A stretch of 64,000 nucleotides of DNA, taken from positions 25,695 through 89,694 of the forward strand of contig NZ_QRUF01000010.1 of NCBI RefSeq assembly GCF_003458415.1. Reading direction: 5' to 3'. The first letter of the stretch is position 1. The number at the start of each line of letters is the position of its first letter. Position numbers and translations under genes: made by a program. The notes beneath the pieces were generated by a model. That model saw only the letters and a program-made list of their open reading frames with translations, was not told the DNA's origin and did no database searches. Of the stretch, positions 16,161-24,846 are shown in pieces. The stretch is from Collinsella sp. AF25-2LB. GTDB taxonomy: Bacteria; Actinomycetota; Coriobacteriia; Coriobacteriales; Coriobacteriaceae.

Positions 16161-17099
16161 ATGCCGACGCCGTTGACCGAACTTTTTTCGCCCGCCTGCC
16201 ATTTGTGTCCGCGCCGTTGCGGTGCGGCGCGCGACGAGGGCGCGCGTGGCGTGTGCGGCGCCGACAACACGCTTAAGGTCGCCCGCGCGGCGCTCCATAT
16301 GTGGGAGGAGCCGCCCATTTCGGGCGAGGCCGGCTCGGGTACGATTTTCTTTAGCGGCTGTTCGCTCAAATGTATCTATTGCCAGAACCACGAGATCTCG
16401 ACGGGCAATTTTGGGCTTGAGATTTCGCCCGAGCGCCTGGTCGAGATTATGCTGGAGCTGCAGGACCAAGGTGCCAATAACATCAATCTGGTGACGGCGA
16501 CGCATTATGCTCACCTGCTGCCGGCCGCGATTGCCGCAGCTCGGGAGCGCGGACTGGTCATTCCAATCGTCTACAACACGAGCGGTTATGAGCGTGCGAG
16601 TGCCGTGGCGGCGCTCGGCGATTTGGTCGACGTGTGGCTTACCGACTTTAAGTATGCCAATGCGGCGCTTGCGCAGTCACTCTCTCATATTAAGGACTAC
16701 CCGCGCGTGGCTGTGTCGGGTCTGGCCCAGATGGCGCGCGAAATTGAGCGCCGCGGGGGAGAGCTGGTAGACGGGGACGGGCTCATGAAGCGCGGCATAA
16801 TCGTGCGTCATCTGGTGCTGCCGGGGCATGCGGACGATTCGTGCCGCGTGTTGGACCTGGTGTGGCAGACGATGGGCGACGTGCCGATCTCGGTCATGAA
16901 CCAGTACACGCCCAATGCCCTCATGCGCGAACAAGGCGGCGACCTGGCGCGCGCCGTGACGCGCGAGGAGTACGAGCAGGTGCTCGACCATGCCGACGAC
17001 CTGGGCTTTACGACGATGTTTTGGCAAGAAGGCGGAGCGGTAGACGAGAGCTTCACCCCGGCGTTCGACACCACCGGCGTCCTCACCAGCGCAAAGTAG
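16161..17099 (+). CDS. PflX-like radical SAM protein (COG1313 type)
   Basis: A 312-residue radical SAM enzyme with an N-terminal cysteine cluster (CHLCPRRCG then GVCGA, residues 13-34). The canonical CxxxCxxC [4Fe-4S] site appears as CSLKCIYCQN near residue 70. This layout is that of the PflX group, annotated as putative pyruvate formate-lyase activating proteins, whose true substrates are unknown. No pyruvate formate-lyase gene is nearby. The ATG at 16161 follows TTGGAGC. A TTG 15 bp upstream is unlikely. A GGGAC hairpin repeat follows the stop. Confidence 0.85.
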   Translation: MPTPLTELFSPACHLCPRRCGAARDEGARGVCGADNTLKVARAALHMWEEPPISGEAGSGTIFFSGCSLKCIYCQNHEISTGNFGLEISPERLVEIMLELQDQGANNINLVTATHYAHLLPAAIAAARERGLVIPIVYNTSGYERASAVAALGDLVDVWLTDFKYANAALAQSLSHIKDYPRVAVSGLAQMAREIERRGGELVDGDGLMKRGIIVRHLVLPGHADDSCRVLDLVWQTMGDVPISVMNQYTPNALMREQGGDLARAVTREEYEQVLDHADDLGFTTMFWQEGGAVDESFTPAFDTTGVLTSAK

Positions 17100-17109
17100 T
17101 GCGCTCGCC

Positions 17110-17144
17110 GATGATTTTTCTGGGACGGGGATTAAAAAATCATC
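17110..17144. repeat. GGGACGGGG-core hairpin repeat
   Basis: A perfect 10-bp stem GATGATTTTT (17110-17119) with 17135-17144 encloses CTGGGACGGGGATTA. It lies 10 bp past a stop codon. The core matches the copy at 6016-6050, while the stem differs. Confidence 0.75.
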
Positions 17145-17209
17145 GAGAGGATCGCCTGCTCGAAAAGTTGTCAAAATAGCCGCGTCCCAAAAAGACTGGG
17201 TATTGGGCG

Positions 17210-17237
17210 TTGACAGTTGGCGAGCCGTAGGTAAAAT
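17210..17237 (+). promoter_or_regulatory. Promoter of tRNA-Ala
   Basis: TTGACA (17210-17215) and TAAAAT (17232-17237) are separated by 16 bp. The tRNA begins 14 bp after the -10. Confidence 0.75.
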
Positions 17238-17250
17238 ATCAACTTGTCTT

Positions 17251-17323
17251 GGGGACGTAGCTCAGTTGGGAGAGCGCTGCCGTCGCATGGCAGAGGCCGA
17301 GGGTTCGACTCCCTTCGTCTCCA
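17251..17323 (+). tRNA. tRNA-Ala (anticodon CGC)
   Basis: A cloverleaf folds with acceptor GGGGACG/CGTCTCC and D arm GCTC/GAGC. The anticodon arm is CTGCC-GTCGCAT-GGCAG and the T arm is GAGGG-TTCGACT-CCCTT. The loop puts CGC at the anticodon, reading GCG. The 3' CCA is not encoded. An intrinsic terminator follows, so it is a single-tRNA transcript. Confidence 0.93.
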
Positions 17324-17338
17324 CCCTTGGATTTGATA

Positions 17339-17370
17339 AGCCGCTGACATTGTGTCGGCGGCTTTTTTTA
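17339..17370 (+). terminator. Intrinsic terminator of tRNA-Ala
   Basis: AGCCGCTGACA pairs with TGTCGGCGGCT (one G-U), has a 3-nt loop and is followed by a T7 tract. Confidence 0.85.
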
Positions 17371-17387
17371 AAAGAAAGGGCTGTACC

Positions 17388-17828
17388 ATGGCCAAGCTTG
17401 AGTCCCAACCACTGTCTGCCGAGGAACGCGCCGAGTTGGAAGAGCTCCGCGCCGAGAAAGCTCGTCGCGAGGCCCAGGAAGAGGCACGCCGCGAGCGTGA
17501 GGAGCTGGCCGCCCTGCGTGCCGAGCGTGCGAAGGCCGAGGAGGCCGCCGCGAACGTCGCCCCCGCGCCCAAGCCCGCCGCCGCGAAGCCCGCGCCCACC
17601 GCACCTAAACCTCAGCCTAAAAAGGTCGCTCGTTCCAAGTCCGTCGAGCCCAAGCCGAGCCGTGACGAGATGACCTTTGCCCAGCGCATGGTTACCTCCA
17701 AGGAGCCTACGGGCGAGAACGAGATCCCTGGCATGGCGCCGGCTCAAAAAATCATCATTGTCCTTGCCCTCATCGCGTTTGTCATCTTTATGGGCTACAC
17801 GATCCTGACCAGCATGGGCCTGCTCTAG
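17388..17828 (+). CDS. Small coiled-coil protein with C-terminal membrane anchor
   Basis: I do not recognise a named family. The 146-residue protein has a charged helix rich in Glu, Arg and Ala at about residues 8-52, probably a coiled coil. A Pro/Ala/Lys linker follows (about 53-90), then a single hydrophobic helix (about 123-142, KIIIVLALIAFVIFMGYTIL) two residues from the end. The layout suggests a tail-anchored protein with its bulk in the cytoplasm. The ATG at 17388 has a weak AAAGG site. The next gene, pncB, starts 84 bp downstream on the same strand. Function is unknown. Confidence 0.7.
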   Translation: MAKLESQPLSAEERAELEELRAEKARREAQEEARREREELAALRAERAKAEEAAANVAPAPKPAAAKPAPTAPKPQPKKVARSKSVEPKPSRDEMTFAQRMVTSKEPTGENEIPGMAPAQKIIIVLALIAFVIFMGYTILTSMGLL

Positions 17829-17912
17829 CCCATTCGCGCTGGGTGCCATGCCCGAACACTCTGCCCTTTTCCAACCCTCAACCTCTGCACAACGCATCCG
17901 AAAGGTCGCCCC

Positions 17913-19418
17913 ATGGCTTTGACCGACATCTCGCATCCCACCGACATTGCAATGCTCACCGATCTGTACGAGCTCACTATGGCCCAGGGCCTGTGGGAGA
18001 GCGGCAAGGCCAATGAGCAGGGTTGTTTTACCGCGTTTTACCGCGACCATCCTTTTGGCAGCGCCTATGCCGTCATGTGCGGCACCGCCGAACTGCCCGA
18101 GCTGGTCGAGAATCTGCGCTTTACGCCCGAGGACATCGACTACCTCGCCTCGCTCCAGGCCCCGGCCGGCGGCGCGATGTTCAAGCCTGGATTCCTCGAC
18201 TACCTGCGCGATTTTCGTGCGCATGTAAACATCGACGCCGTCCCCGAGGGCGAGCTCGTCTTTCCGCGCGAACCCATGGTGCGCGTCACCGGCCCCGCGC
18301 TTGAATGCCAGCTGCTTGAGACGGCGCTGCTCAACATCGTTGGGTTCCAGACGCTTGTCGCCACCAAGACGGCGCGCGTGGTGCTCGCCGCCGACGGTCG
18401 CCCCGTGGCGGAGTTTGGCCTGCGCCGCGCCCAGGGTCCCGATGGCGGCCTGGCCGTTGCGCGCGCGAGCTACGTTGCCGGCTGCTCCTCTACGTCCAAT
18501 GTGCTCGCCGGCCGCCGCTATGGTATTCCCGTCTTTGGCACGCATGCGCACAGCTGGGTGATGAGCTTCGATTCCGAGCTCGAGGCCTTCCGCGCCTTTG
18601 CCAAGTCGAGCCCCAAGAACTGTACGCTGCTCATCGACACCTATGACGTGCGCGAGGGCTGCGAGCATGCCATTACGGTTGCCAAGGAGATGGAGGCGGT
18701 GGGCGAGCGTCTGTCGGCTATTCGCATCGACTCCGGCGACCTCGCCAAGCTCTCCAAGTATGTTCGCGGCCGTTTTGATGCCGAGGGCCTGCCCTATGTG
18801 GGGATCTCGGTTTCCAACGATCTTGACGAGTACACGATTCAGTCGCTGCTGGACCAGGGCGCGCCCATCGATAGCTTTGGCGTGGGTACCAAGCTCGCGA
18901 CCTGCTATGACCAGCCGGCGCTGGGTGGCGTGTACAAGCTTTCCGCCCGCCGTGCGAGCGAGACAGATCCATGGACGCCGGTGGTCAAGCTCTCCGAGCA
19001 GCCCTATAAGCGCACGATCCCGGGTGTGCAACGCGTGCGCCGTTATTACGACGGCTTTGGCGGCCCAGTCTGCGACATGATCTACGACGAGGACCATCTG
19101 GCGGGGGAGGGCGCCGCGCGCGGCAATACCCTCGTGGCCGTGAATGATGCCGCCCTGGTGACCGACGTGTCCGAACTTGAGTATCGCGAGCTGCTGGTGC
19201 CGATCGTGCGCGATGGCAGTGCGGTGGCTCCGCGTGAGAGCATCCAGGACGCGCGCGAGCGCTGTGCTTGGGCGCTCGATCATCTGGACGCAGCTTTCAA
19301 GCGCTTCCTGTACCCGCAGACCTATGTGGTGGGCATGGAGCAGGGCCTGGCTCAGGTGCGCGACGAGCTCGTGCGCAAGAACATGGCCGCGGCTTCGGCC
19401 TTCCCCTGGGCAAAATGA
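17913..19418 (+). CDS. pncB: Nicotinate phosphoribosyltransferase
   Basis: Makes nicotinate mononucleotide from nicotinate and PRPP, the entry of the NAD salvage (Preiss-Handler) route, in the cytoplasm. The 501-residue protein starts with LTDLYELTMAQGLWESG, the conserved N-terminal substrate loop. It has EFGLRRAQGPDGG near residue 168, GTHAHSWVMSF near 209 and RIDSGDLAKLS near 270, all typical of the family. AAAGG precedes the ATG. The stop codon lies inside the left arm of a GGGAC hairpin repeat, suggesting that the repeat landed at the very end of the gene. Confidence 0.93.
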   Translation: MALTDISHPTDIAMLTDLYELTMAQGLWESGKANEQGCFTAFYRDHPFGSAYAVMCGTAELPELVENLRFTPEDIDYLASLQAPAGGAMFKPGFLDYLRDFRAHVNIDAVPEGELVFPREPMVRVTGPALECQLLETALLNIVGFQTLVATKTARVVLAADGRPVAEFGLRRAQGPDGGLAVARASYVAGCSSTSNVLAGRRYGIPVFGTHAHSWVMSFDSELEAFRAFAKSSPKNCTLLIDTYDVREGCEHAITVAKEMEAVGERLSAIRIDSGDLAKLSKYVRGRFDAEGLPYVGISVSNDLDEYTIQSLLDQGAPIDSFGVGTKLATCYDQPALGGVYKLSARRASETDPWTPVVKLSEQPYKRTIPGVQRVRRYYDGFGGPVCDMIYDEDHLAGEGAARGNTLVAVNDAALVTDVSELEYRELLVPIVRDGSAVAPRESIQDARERCAWALDHLDAAFKRFLYPQTYVVGMEQGLAQVRDELVRKNMAAASAFPWAK

Positions 19419-19460
19419 TCCGAAGGGGACGGAGGAAAACGGATCATTTTCGTCCGTCCC
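19412..19460. repeat. GGGACGG-core hairpin repeat overlapping the pncB stop
   Basis: AAAATGATCCG (19412-19422) pairs perfectly with CGGATCATTTT (19440-19450) around a GGGGACGGAGG loop. A second pairing of GGACGGA with TCCGTCC (to 19460) is possible. The pncB TGA is at 19416-19418. Confidence 0.75.
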
Positions 19461-19521
19461 GCACCGGGTGCCCCGGCTGCTCCAGCTCGCCCGCCTGCTC
19501 AACACTCGATTGGTTTGACGT

Positions 19522-20649
19522 ATGACGACTTCTTATAAGACGATGGTGGTAAAGATCGGTTCGTCCACGGTGGTGGGCGCCGATGGCAAGGTCAACCGCT
19601 CCTTTATCGGTGGGCTTGCCGACCAGGCCGCAGCCCTGCGCAAGCTCGGCTGGCGCCTGGTCGTGGTGAGCTCGGGCGCTATCGCCTGTGGCTATCCCGT
19701 GCTGGGCTTCGACCGCAAACCGGTCGGCGATCTGCCGAGCCTGCAGGCCTGCGCCTCGGCCGGTCAGTGCATCATCTCGTCGGCCTACGACGAGGAGTTT
19801 CATGCGCGCGACCTGCTCACCTCGCTTGTGCTGCTCACGCGCCACGACACGGCTCGCCGTACGTCCTACCTGCACGCGCGCGACGCCCTGCTGCGCCTGG
19901 TGGAGCTTGGCGTGGTGCCGGTCGTCAACGAGAACGATACCGTTACCGTCGATGAGATCAAGTTTGGCGACAACGACACACTGGCGGCGCTTGTAAGCTG
20001 CCTGGTTTCTGCCGATCTGTGTGTGACGCTCTCGGACATCGATGGTCTCTATACCGCCAATCCACATGAGGACCCCACGGCCGAGTTTGTCCCGGTCGTG
20101 CATAAGATCGATGCCAAGATCATCGCCTCGGCGGGCGATTCTTCCACATCGGTGGGCACGGGCGGCATGATTACCAAGATTCGCGCGAGCCGCATTCTCA
20201 TGACGGCGGGCATTCAGAGCGTGATTTGCTCGGGCGAGGAGCCCGATGCGCTCGTGCGCCTGGCCCTCGGCGAGAGCGTGGGTACGCTGTTCGATCCGCC
20301 GGCGGAGCGCCTGGACATTGCACCCCGCAAGCTGTGGATTGCACTGGGCGACAAGGCGCACGGCTCGGTGACGGTTGATGACGGCGCCGCGAAGGCGCTG
20401 GTCAGCCGCGGATCGTCGCTGCTCGCGGTGGGTATTCGCGAGGTCGATGGCCAGTTTGCCGAGGGCGATGTGCTCGACGTGTGCGACCCGAGCGGCATGG
20501 TTGTCGCCCGCGGTATCGCCGAGGCCGATTCGGACGTGCTGGAGCTCGCCGCCGGCCGCCGCCAGGACCAGATTGCCAGCAACCGCCTGCTCGCAGACCT
20601 GGCCGAGAAGCCCGCAATCCATAGGGACAACTTGATAGTGTTTGCATAA
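19522..20649 (+). CDS. proB: Glutamate 5-kinase
   Basis: Phosphorylates glutamate to gamma-glutamyl phosphate, the first and usually proline-inhibited step of proline synthesis. The 375-residue protein has an amino-acid-kinase domain: VVKIGSSTV at residues 9-17, VSSGAIACG near 50, and NENDTVTVDEIKFGDNDTLAA near 133. The segment GTGGMITKIRAS follows near 213. A C-terminal PUA domain spans about residues 275-365. Its partner proA is 1.6 kb downstream on the same strand, separated by an oppositely oriented peptidase gene. An intrinsic terminator follows immediately, so proB and proA are not a simple operon. Confidence 0.94.
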   Translation: MTTSYKTMVVKIGSSTVVGADGKVNRSFIGGLADQAAALRKLGWRLVVVSSGAIACGYPVLGFDRKPVGDLPSLQACASAGQCIISSAYDEEFHARDLLTSLVLLTRHDTARRTSYLHARDALLRLVELGVVPVVNENDTVTVDEIKFGDNDTLAALVSCLVSADLCVTLSDIDGLYTANPHEDPTAEFVPVVHKIDAKIIASAGDSSTSVGTGGMITKIRASRILMTAGIQSVICSGEEPDALVRLALGESVGTLFDPPAERLDIAPRKLWIALGDKAHGSVTVDDGAAKALVSRGSSLLAVGIREVDGQFAEGDVLDVCDPSGMVVARGIAEADSDVLELAAGRRQDQIASNRLLADLAEKPAIHRDNLIVFA

Positions 20650-20650
20650 A

Positions 20651-20699
20651 GAGAGGCAGCGCTGCGGCTCGTTTTGCCAGCAGTGCTGCCTCTCCTTTT
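20651..20699 (+). terminator. Intrinsic terminator of proB
   Basis: GAGAGGCAGC (20651-20660) pairs perfectly with GCTGCCTCTC (20685-20694), followed by CTTTTC. Confidence 0.75.
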
Positions 20700-20751
20700 C
20701 CGGCACTTGGGGACGTTCCTATTGTGCCGGCAGGTGGGGACACTCCTTTGC
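20700..20751. repeat. GGGACGTTCC-core hairpin repeat
   Basis: CCGGCAC (20700-20706) pairs with GTGCCGG (20724-20730) around GGGGACGTTCC. A second GGGGACACTCC block follows. It is related to the cluster at 7947-8086 and lies between the proB terminator and the peptidase stop. Confidence 0.7.
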
Positions 20752-22169
20752 TAGAAGATTCGGCGCAGGTCTCCGCGGTTGAGGGACTCGTCGAAGAGGT
20801 GCTTGAATACCACACTGCCGTGCAGGCCGTCGTGCTCGAACTCGTTGGTTACCCAGGCGTGCGAGTTGCCCACGCGGCTGAGCGTGTCGAGCTGCAGACT
20901 CGAATCGACGTACATGTCATCGAAGTACACCGCGGCCTGGAGCGGCACCTCGTTGCAGGCCAGGCGCTGCGGGTCATAGATCTTGTCCCAGCTGGTGTCT
21001 TCCATCAGCAGGTCCATGGCGGGCTTGAAGGGCTTGAGCTCGGGCATCTGCTCGAACATCCACGGGAACATGGCCTCGCCGGTAAACATGAGCGGGCGCG
21101 CGAGGGTGTCGAACTCGGCGTGGTGTGCCTTCTCTTCAGCTGCGGCCCAGCCAATGGGCATAGTGTCACCGTCGGCGTATATGAACTCCTGCAGCGTCCA
21201 GTACAGCGGATTCGTGCGCGTGTTGGTGCGCTCGAAGGCGCGCATCAAAAAGCTGTCGGATACCGAGGAGCCGCAGCTCAGCGTACCGTCGCCTGTAACA
21301 AACGCGTGATCGATAATCCAATGCATGCGCTCAAAGCTCGGCTTCATGCCAAAGTCGCTGCCCATGAGCTGTAGGCGCTCGACCGTCATTGGCGAGCCGT
21401 CGGGCAGTACGGGCTTCTGAGCCTCGAGCGCATCGGCCAGGGCTGCCACGCGCTCGACATCGGCGGGGTAACGGTCGTAATACTGCTGCGTCTTGGCGGC
21501 CATGCGCGGGAAGGTGTGCGCGTAGACCTCGCTGGCGCTCGCCGGCACGTGCGGAATGCCGCCGCAGGTAAAGCTTGCCGCCACGCCCTCGGGGAAGAGC
21601 GACAGATAGCTCAACGTCAAAAAGCCGCCGTAGCTCTGCCCGAGTGTGACCCAGGGCTTGCCGCCAAAGCCCACCAGGCGCAGGTACTCAAAATCGCGCA
21701 CGATGGAGCTGGTGAGGTGACGCTTGAGGAAGTCCGCCTGCGAGCGGGCCGCATCGGAGCCTGCCGCCTCGGCGCGCTCGCCCAGTGCGGCAATCGTGCG
21801 CCCGTCTACACAGCTGCTGCGCCCGGTACCGCGCTGGTCGGGCAGGACCACGCGGAAGTGCTTGACGGCCTCCTCGATCCAGCCATCGCTTGTGGGTGAC
21901 AGCGGACGCGGGCTCTCGCCGCCGGGGCCGCCCTGCAAAAACAGAAGCAGCGGCAGATCGTCGTTGATGCGGTCGGGCGCGCAAACCACGCGGTAGAAGA
22001 GCTTGATGCTCTCGGGCGCGCCGGCGATTGGTGCCGGCATAGCGCCGCGGCGCATGGTGCTGCCGACGGCCAGGAGCATTGGCTCCAGGCCGCGCCAGTC
22101 GAGGGGGACGTCGATGCTGTGGTCCTCGACATACAGGCCGGGGACGTGGTACGAAGTAATGAGGGCCAT
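20751..22169 (-). CDS. Proline iminopeptidase-like alpha/beta hydrolase (peptidase S33)
   Basis: A 472-residue cytoplasmic serine peptidase. It has the oxyanion segment LQGGPGGES, DQRGTGRSSC and the nucleophile elbow GQSYGGF (Ser near 175), the set that defines prolyl aminopeptidases. A conserved His is likely in the C-terminal HDGLHGS segment. The start at 22169 (MALITSYHVPG) is preceded by GGAAGAC. An upstream in-frame start at 22250 adds unconserved residues. It lies between proB and proA in opposite orientation. Release of N-terminal proline would fit that setting, but the link is inference. Confidence 0.85.
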   Translation of the reverse strand: MALITSYHVPGLYVEDHSIDVPLDWRGLEPMLLAVGSTMRRGAMPAPIAGAPESIKLFYRVVCAPDRINDDLPLLLFLQGGPGGESPRPLSPTSDGWIEEAVKHFRVVLPDQRGTGRSSCVDGRTIAALGERAEAAGSDAARSQADFLKRHLTSSIVRDFEYLRLVGFGGKPWVTLGQSYGGFLTLSYLSLFPEGVAASFTCGGIPHVPASASEVYAHTFPRMAAKTQQYYDRYPADVERVAALADALEAQKPVLPDGSPMTVERLQLMGSDFGMKPSFERMHWIIDHAFVTGDGTLSCGSSVSDSFLMRAFERTNTRTNPLYWTLQEFIYADGDTMPIGWAAAEEKAHHAEFDTLARPLMFTGEAMFPWMFEQMPELKPFKPAMDLLMEDTSWDKIYDPQRLACNEVPLQAAVYFDDMYVDSSLQLDTLSRVGNSHAWVTNEFEHDGLHGSVVFKHLFDESLNRGDLRRIF

Positions 22170-22281
22170 GTGAGTCTTCCGTTCGTTGCGGTGTTTCGGG
22201 TTGACCAATTCTACCGCCGCGGGCGAGGCCATGCGCAAATCGGCTACCATGGTTGCAAACTTCTAGGAGAAAGGGCCGTCC

Positions 22282-23568
22282 ATGTCGGTCGATATAGCCA
22301 CGTATGTCCACGATCTTGCCGTTGCCGCTAAGGCAGCGTCGGCCTCGCTTGCCACGGCGAGCGACGAGCAGCGCCAGGAGGCCGTGCGCGCCATGGCCGC
22401 AGCACTGCGCAACGGTATCGACTCCATCGTCGCCGCCAACGAGCTCGATATGTCCGCTGCGCGTGATGCGGGCACCTCGGTCGGATTGCTCGATCGTCTG
22501 CTGCTGACGCCCGAGCGCGTCGAGGGCATGGCCGCCGGCCTGGAGAAGCTCGCCGAGCTGCCCGATCCCGTGGGCCGCGTGCTCGATCACCGTGTGCTTG
22601 CGAGTGGCGTGGACCTTACGCGCGTGAGTGTGCCGCTGGGCCTGGTTGCCATGGTCTACGAGGCGCGCCCCAACGTGACGGCCGATGCCGCGGGCATCTG
22701 CATCCGCACCGGCAACGCCTGCATCCTGCGCGGCGGTTCGCTGGCCTACCACTCGTGCGCCATGATTGCCGAACTGCTGGCCGATGCGCTTGAGGCCCAG
22801 GGCTTTCCACGCGAAGCTATCTCGATGATCGAGTCCACCGACCGCGAGGCCACCGGCGAGCTCATGAAGCTCCGCGGTATTGTCGATGTGCTCATTCCGC
22901 GTGGCGGTGCGGGCCTGATCCAGCGCTGCGTGCGCGAGTCGCTTGTGCCGGTGATCGAGACGGGCACAGGCAACTGCCACATCTACGTGCATGAATCCGC
23001 CGATTTTGACAAGGCGCTCAACATTATCGTCAACGCTAAGACGCAGCGCGTGGGCGTGTGCAATGCCGCCGAGTCGCTGCTGGTCGACCGTGCCGTGGCG
23101 GATTCGTTTTTGCCGGCGGTCGTTGCCGTGCTGCACGACCACGGCGTGCTGATTCACGGCGACGAGGCCACGTGCGCCGCATGCGCTGCCGCCGGGCTTG
23201 CCGAGGGCGACGACTATGTAGCCGCGACTGAGGAGGACTGGGGCCGCGAGTATCTGGCGCTCGAGATGAGCGTGAAGGTCGTGGCGAACGAGGACGAAGC
23301 CATCGCGCACATCAACCGCTACGGCACCATGCACTCCGAGGCCATCGTTGCCGAGGACGAGGATGCCTGCGAGCGCTTCCTGGACGCGGTCGATGCCTCG
23401 GCCGTGTATGCCAACGCCAGCACGCGCTTCACCGACGGCGGCGAGTTTGGCCTGGGCGCCGAGATCGGCATCTCGACCCAAAAGCTCCACGCCCGCGGCC
23501 CCTTTGCCGCCGAGGCCCTCACTACCTACAAATACAAGCTCCGCGGCACCGGCCAGGTCCGTCCCTAA
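22282..23568 (+). CDS. proA: Glutamate-5-semialdehyde dehydrogenase (gamma-glutamyl phosphate reductase)
   Basis: NADPH-dependent reduction of gamma-glutamyl phosphate, the second step of proline synthesis. The 428-residue protein has the ALDH-like fold with VPLGLVAMVYEARPNVTADAAG near residue 117 and RGGSLAYHS near 153. The catalytic cysteine lies in the QRVGVCNAAESLL segment (about Cys258). A C-terminal segment TRFTDGGEFGLGAEIGIST is also typical. The ATG at 22282 follows AGGAGAAAGG. Hairpin copy 5 separates it from the convergent HD gene. Confidence 0.95.
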   Translation: MSVDIATYVHDLAVAAKAASASLATASDEQRQEAVRAMAAALRNGIDSIVAANELDMSAARDAGTSVGLLDRLLLTPERVEGMAAGLEKLAELPDPVGRVLDHRVLASGVDLTRVSVPLGLVAMVYEARPNVTADAAGICIRTGNACILRGGSLAYHSCAMIAELLADALEAQGFPREAISMIESTDREATGELMKLRGIVDVLIPRGGAGLIQRCVRESLVPVIETGTGNCHIYVHESADFDKALNIIVNAKTQRVGVCNAAESLLVDRAVADSFLPAVVAVLHDHGVLIHGDEATCAACAAAGLAEGDDYVAATEEDWGREYLALEMSVKVVANEDEAIAHINRYGTMHSEAIVAEDEDACERFLDAVDASAVYANASTRFTDGGEFGLGAEIGISTQKLHARGPFAAEALTTYKYKLRGTGQVRP

Positions 23569-23583
23569 ACCTGTTGCAAACGA

Positions 23584-23624
23584 AAAACCACCACAAAGGT
23601 GCCTGTCCCCTTTGCGGTGGTTAT
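23584..23624. repeat. ACCACCACAAAG-type hairpin repeat (copy 5)
   Basis: AACCACCACAAAG (23586-23598) pairs with CTTTGCGGTGGTT (23610-23622) with one changed base. The loop is GTGCCTGTCCC. It sits between two convergent stop codons and could terminate both transcripts. Confidence 0.83.
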
Positions 23625-23639
23625 AGGTGGCGTGGGCGG

Positions 23640-24239
23640 TTAGGCCTGGAAGGTGTCGCGATCGGGAGCGAAGGATTGCATGGCCGCGATGGTACGGTCG
23701 AAGAGCTCGGGAAGCTCCCAGCCCAGCATCTCGGCGCCCTGCGAAATCACGTCACGCGAGCAGCCGGCGGCAAAGCGCTTGTCCTTGAACTTCTTCTTGA
23801 GCGACTTGGTCGTAAAGTCCATAACGCTCTTGCTCGGGCGCATGATGACTGCAGCGCCGATCAGGCCGGTGAGCTCATCGCAGGCAAACAGGATCTTTTC
23901 CATCTGCAGCTCGGGTTTGGGCAGCGAGGTGTTGAAGTCCGACGTGTGCGTCTGGATGGCGCGAATGAGCTCGGGAGACGCACCTTCGCCCTCAAGAATC
24001 TCGGCAGCATAGATGGTGTGGTTCATGGGGTCGTCCTCATGCTCCTCCCAATCCAGGTCGTGCAGCAGACCGACGATGCCCCAAAACTCCTCGTTCTCGG
24101 GGTCGAACTCGCGCGCAAAGTAGCGCATAGTGCTCTCGACCGTCTCGCCATGGGTGATGTGGAACGGGTCCTTGTTGTGTTCGTTGAGCAGTTCGAACGC
24201 GCGGTCGCGGGTGATTCCGGCGGTAAGCGGCTCTGCCAT
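23640..24239 (-). CDS. HD domain hydrolase
   Basis: A 199-residue protein with the HD superfamily metal-ligand pattern: a first His in HITHGETVE near residue 27, LLHDLDWEEH near 58 (the HD pair), and further His residues in MNHTIYAAEIL and AIQTHTSD. It resembles the group of predicted HD hydrolases in COG2316. Family members act on nucleotides or phosphate esters, and the substrate here is unknown. The start codon is followed upstream by hairpin copy 6 and then carD on the same strand. Confidence 0.8.
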   Translation of the reverse strand: MAEPLTAGITRDRAFELLNEHNKDPFHITHGETVESTMRYFAREFDPENEEFWGIVGLLHDLDWEEHEDDPMNHTIYAAEILEGEGASPELIRAIQTHTSDFNTSLPKPELQMEKILFACDELTGLIGAAVIMRPSKSVMDFTTKSLKKKFKDKRFAAGCSRDVISQGAEMLGWELPELFDRTIAAMQSFAPDRDTFQA

Positions 24240-24293
24240 AAGAGACTCCTTGTGCTCGTGGGTATCGATAAGAATGAATACTACTAGAACAAG

Positions 24294-24334
24294 AAAACCA
24301 CCACAAAGGTGTCTGTCCCCTTTGTGGTGGTTTT
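24294..24334. repeat. ACCACCACAAAG-type hairpin repeat (copy 6), probable terminator of carD
   Basis: A perfect 15-bp stem (24294-24308 with 24320-24334) has the loop GTGTCTGTCCC, one base different from the other copies. It lies 12 bp beyond the carD stop in the direction of transcription. Confidence 0.85.
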
Positions 24335-24346
24335 GGCGCGGTTGGG

Positions 24347-24832
24347 TTAGTTGAGGGCGGCTTGGGCTAGGCGGGCTTCGGCGTCCTCCTCGGTGACGCC
24401 CAAGGCCACGGCGAACTCCTCGATGGAGCGACGCTTGGCCTCCTTGAGTACGCGCATGTAGTAAGAGCTGGGCTTTTTATCAGCTTCCTCGGCCTGGCGA
24501 ATGCGGTGCATCATGGTCTTTGCCACGCGGACCGTCTCGGGCGCGCCCAGCTTGAGCTGCTGCTTAAAGTGCGTCTCCTCAAGCGAGCTGTTACGCTCGG
24601 TAAAGGTGTCGCACTCCAGCTCGTCATAGTGGCTCAGCAGGTGCTCGGCATCTTGCTGGGAGATGGCGGCATGCAAACGATCGGCCTGCGCCACGGGGTA
24701 CATGAGGATCGTCTGCGCATGTCCCTGCTTGGTCTCGAGCAACAGCATGGGCTGCGGCGTGTCGTCCCTAAAACCGACGACGGTGCAGACTCCCTGACCC
24801 GGATGAATGACGTGTTGACCGATTGAGAACAT
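24347..24832 (-). CDS. CarD family transcriptional regulator
   Basis: The 161-residue protein opens with the RNA polymerase-interacting Tudor-like domain (MFSIGQHVIHPGQGVCTVVG, residues 1-60). A helical C-terminal domain follows, where CarD proteins contact promoter DNA (KTMMHRIRQAEEADKKPSSYYMRVLKEAKRRSIEEFAVALG). Actinobacterial CarD stabilises the open complex, notably at ribosomal promoters. The family can also include CdnL-type proteins without further distinction. A good promoter with a dyad lies just upstream. Confidence 0.88.
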   Translation of the reverse strand: MFSIGQHVIHPGQGVCTVVGFRDDTPQPMLLLETKQGHAQTILMYPVAQADRLHAAISQQDAEHLLSHYDELECDTFTERNSSLEETHFKQQLKLGAPETVRVAKTMMHRIRQAEEADKKPSSYYMRVLKEAKRRSIEEFAVALGVTEEDAEARLAQAALN

Positions 24833-24846
24833 GCTACCTCCAACTT

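Noticed and set aside
17262..19505. 747-codon minus-strand open frame across the tRNA-Ala to pncB region
   Set aside because: It runs antisense through a tRNA, a terminator and pncB. It is a frame kept open by high GC.
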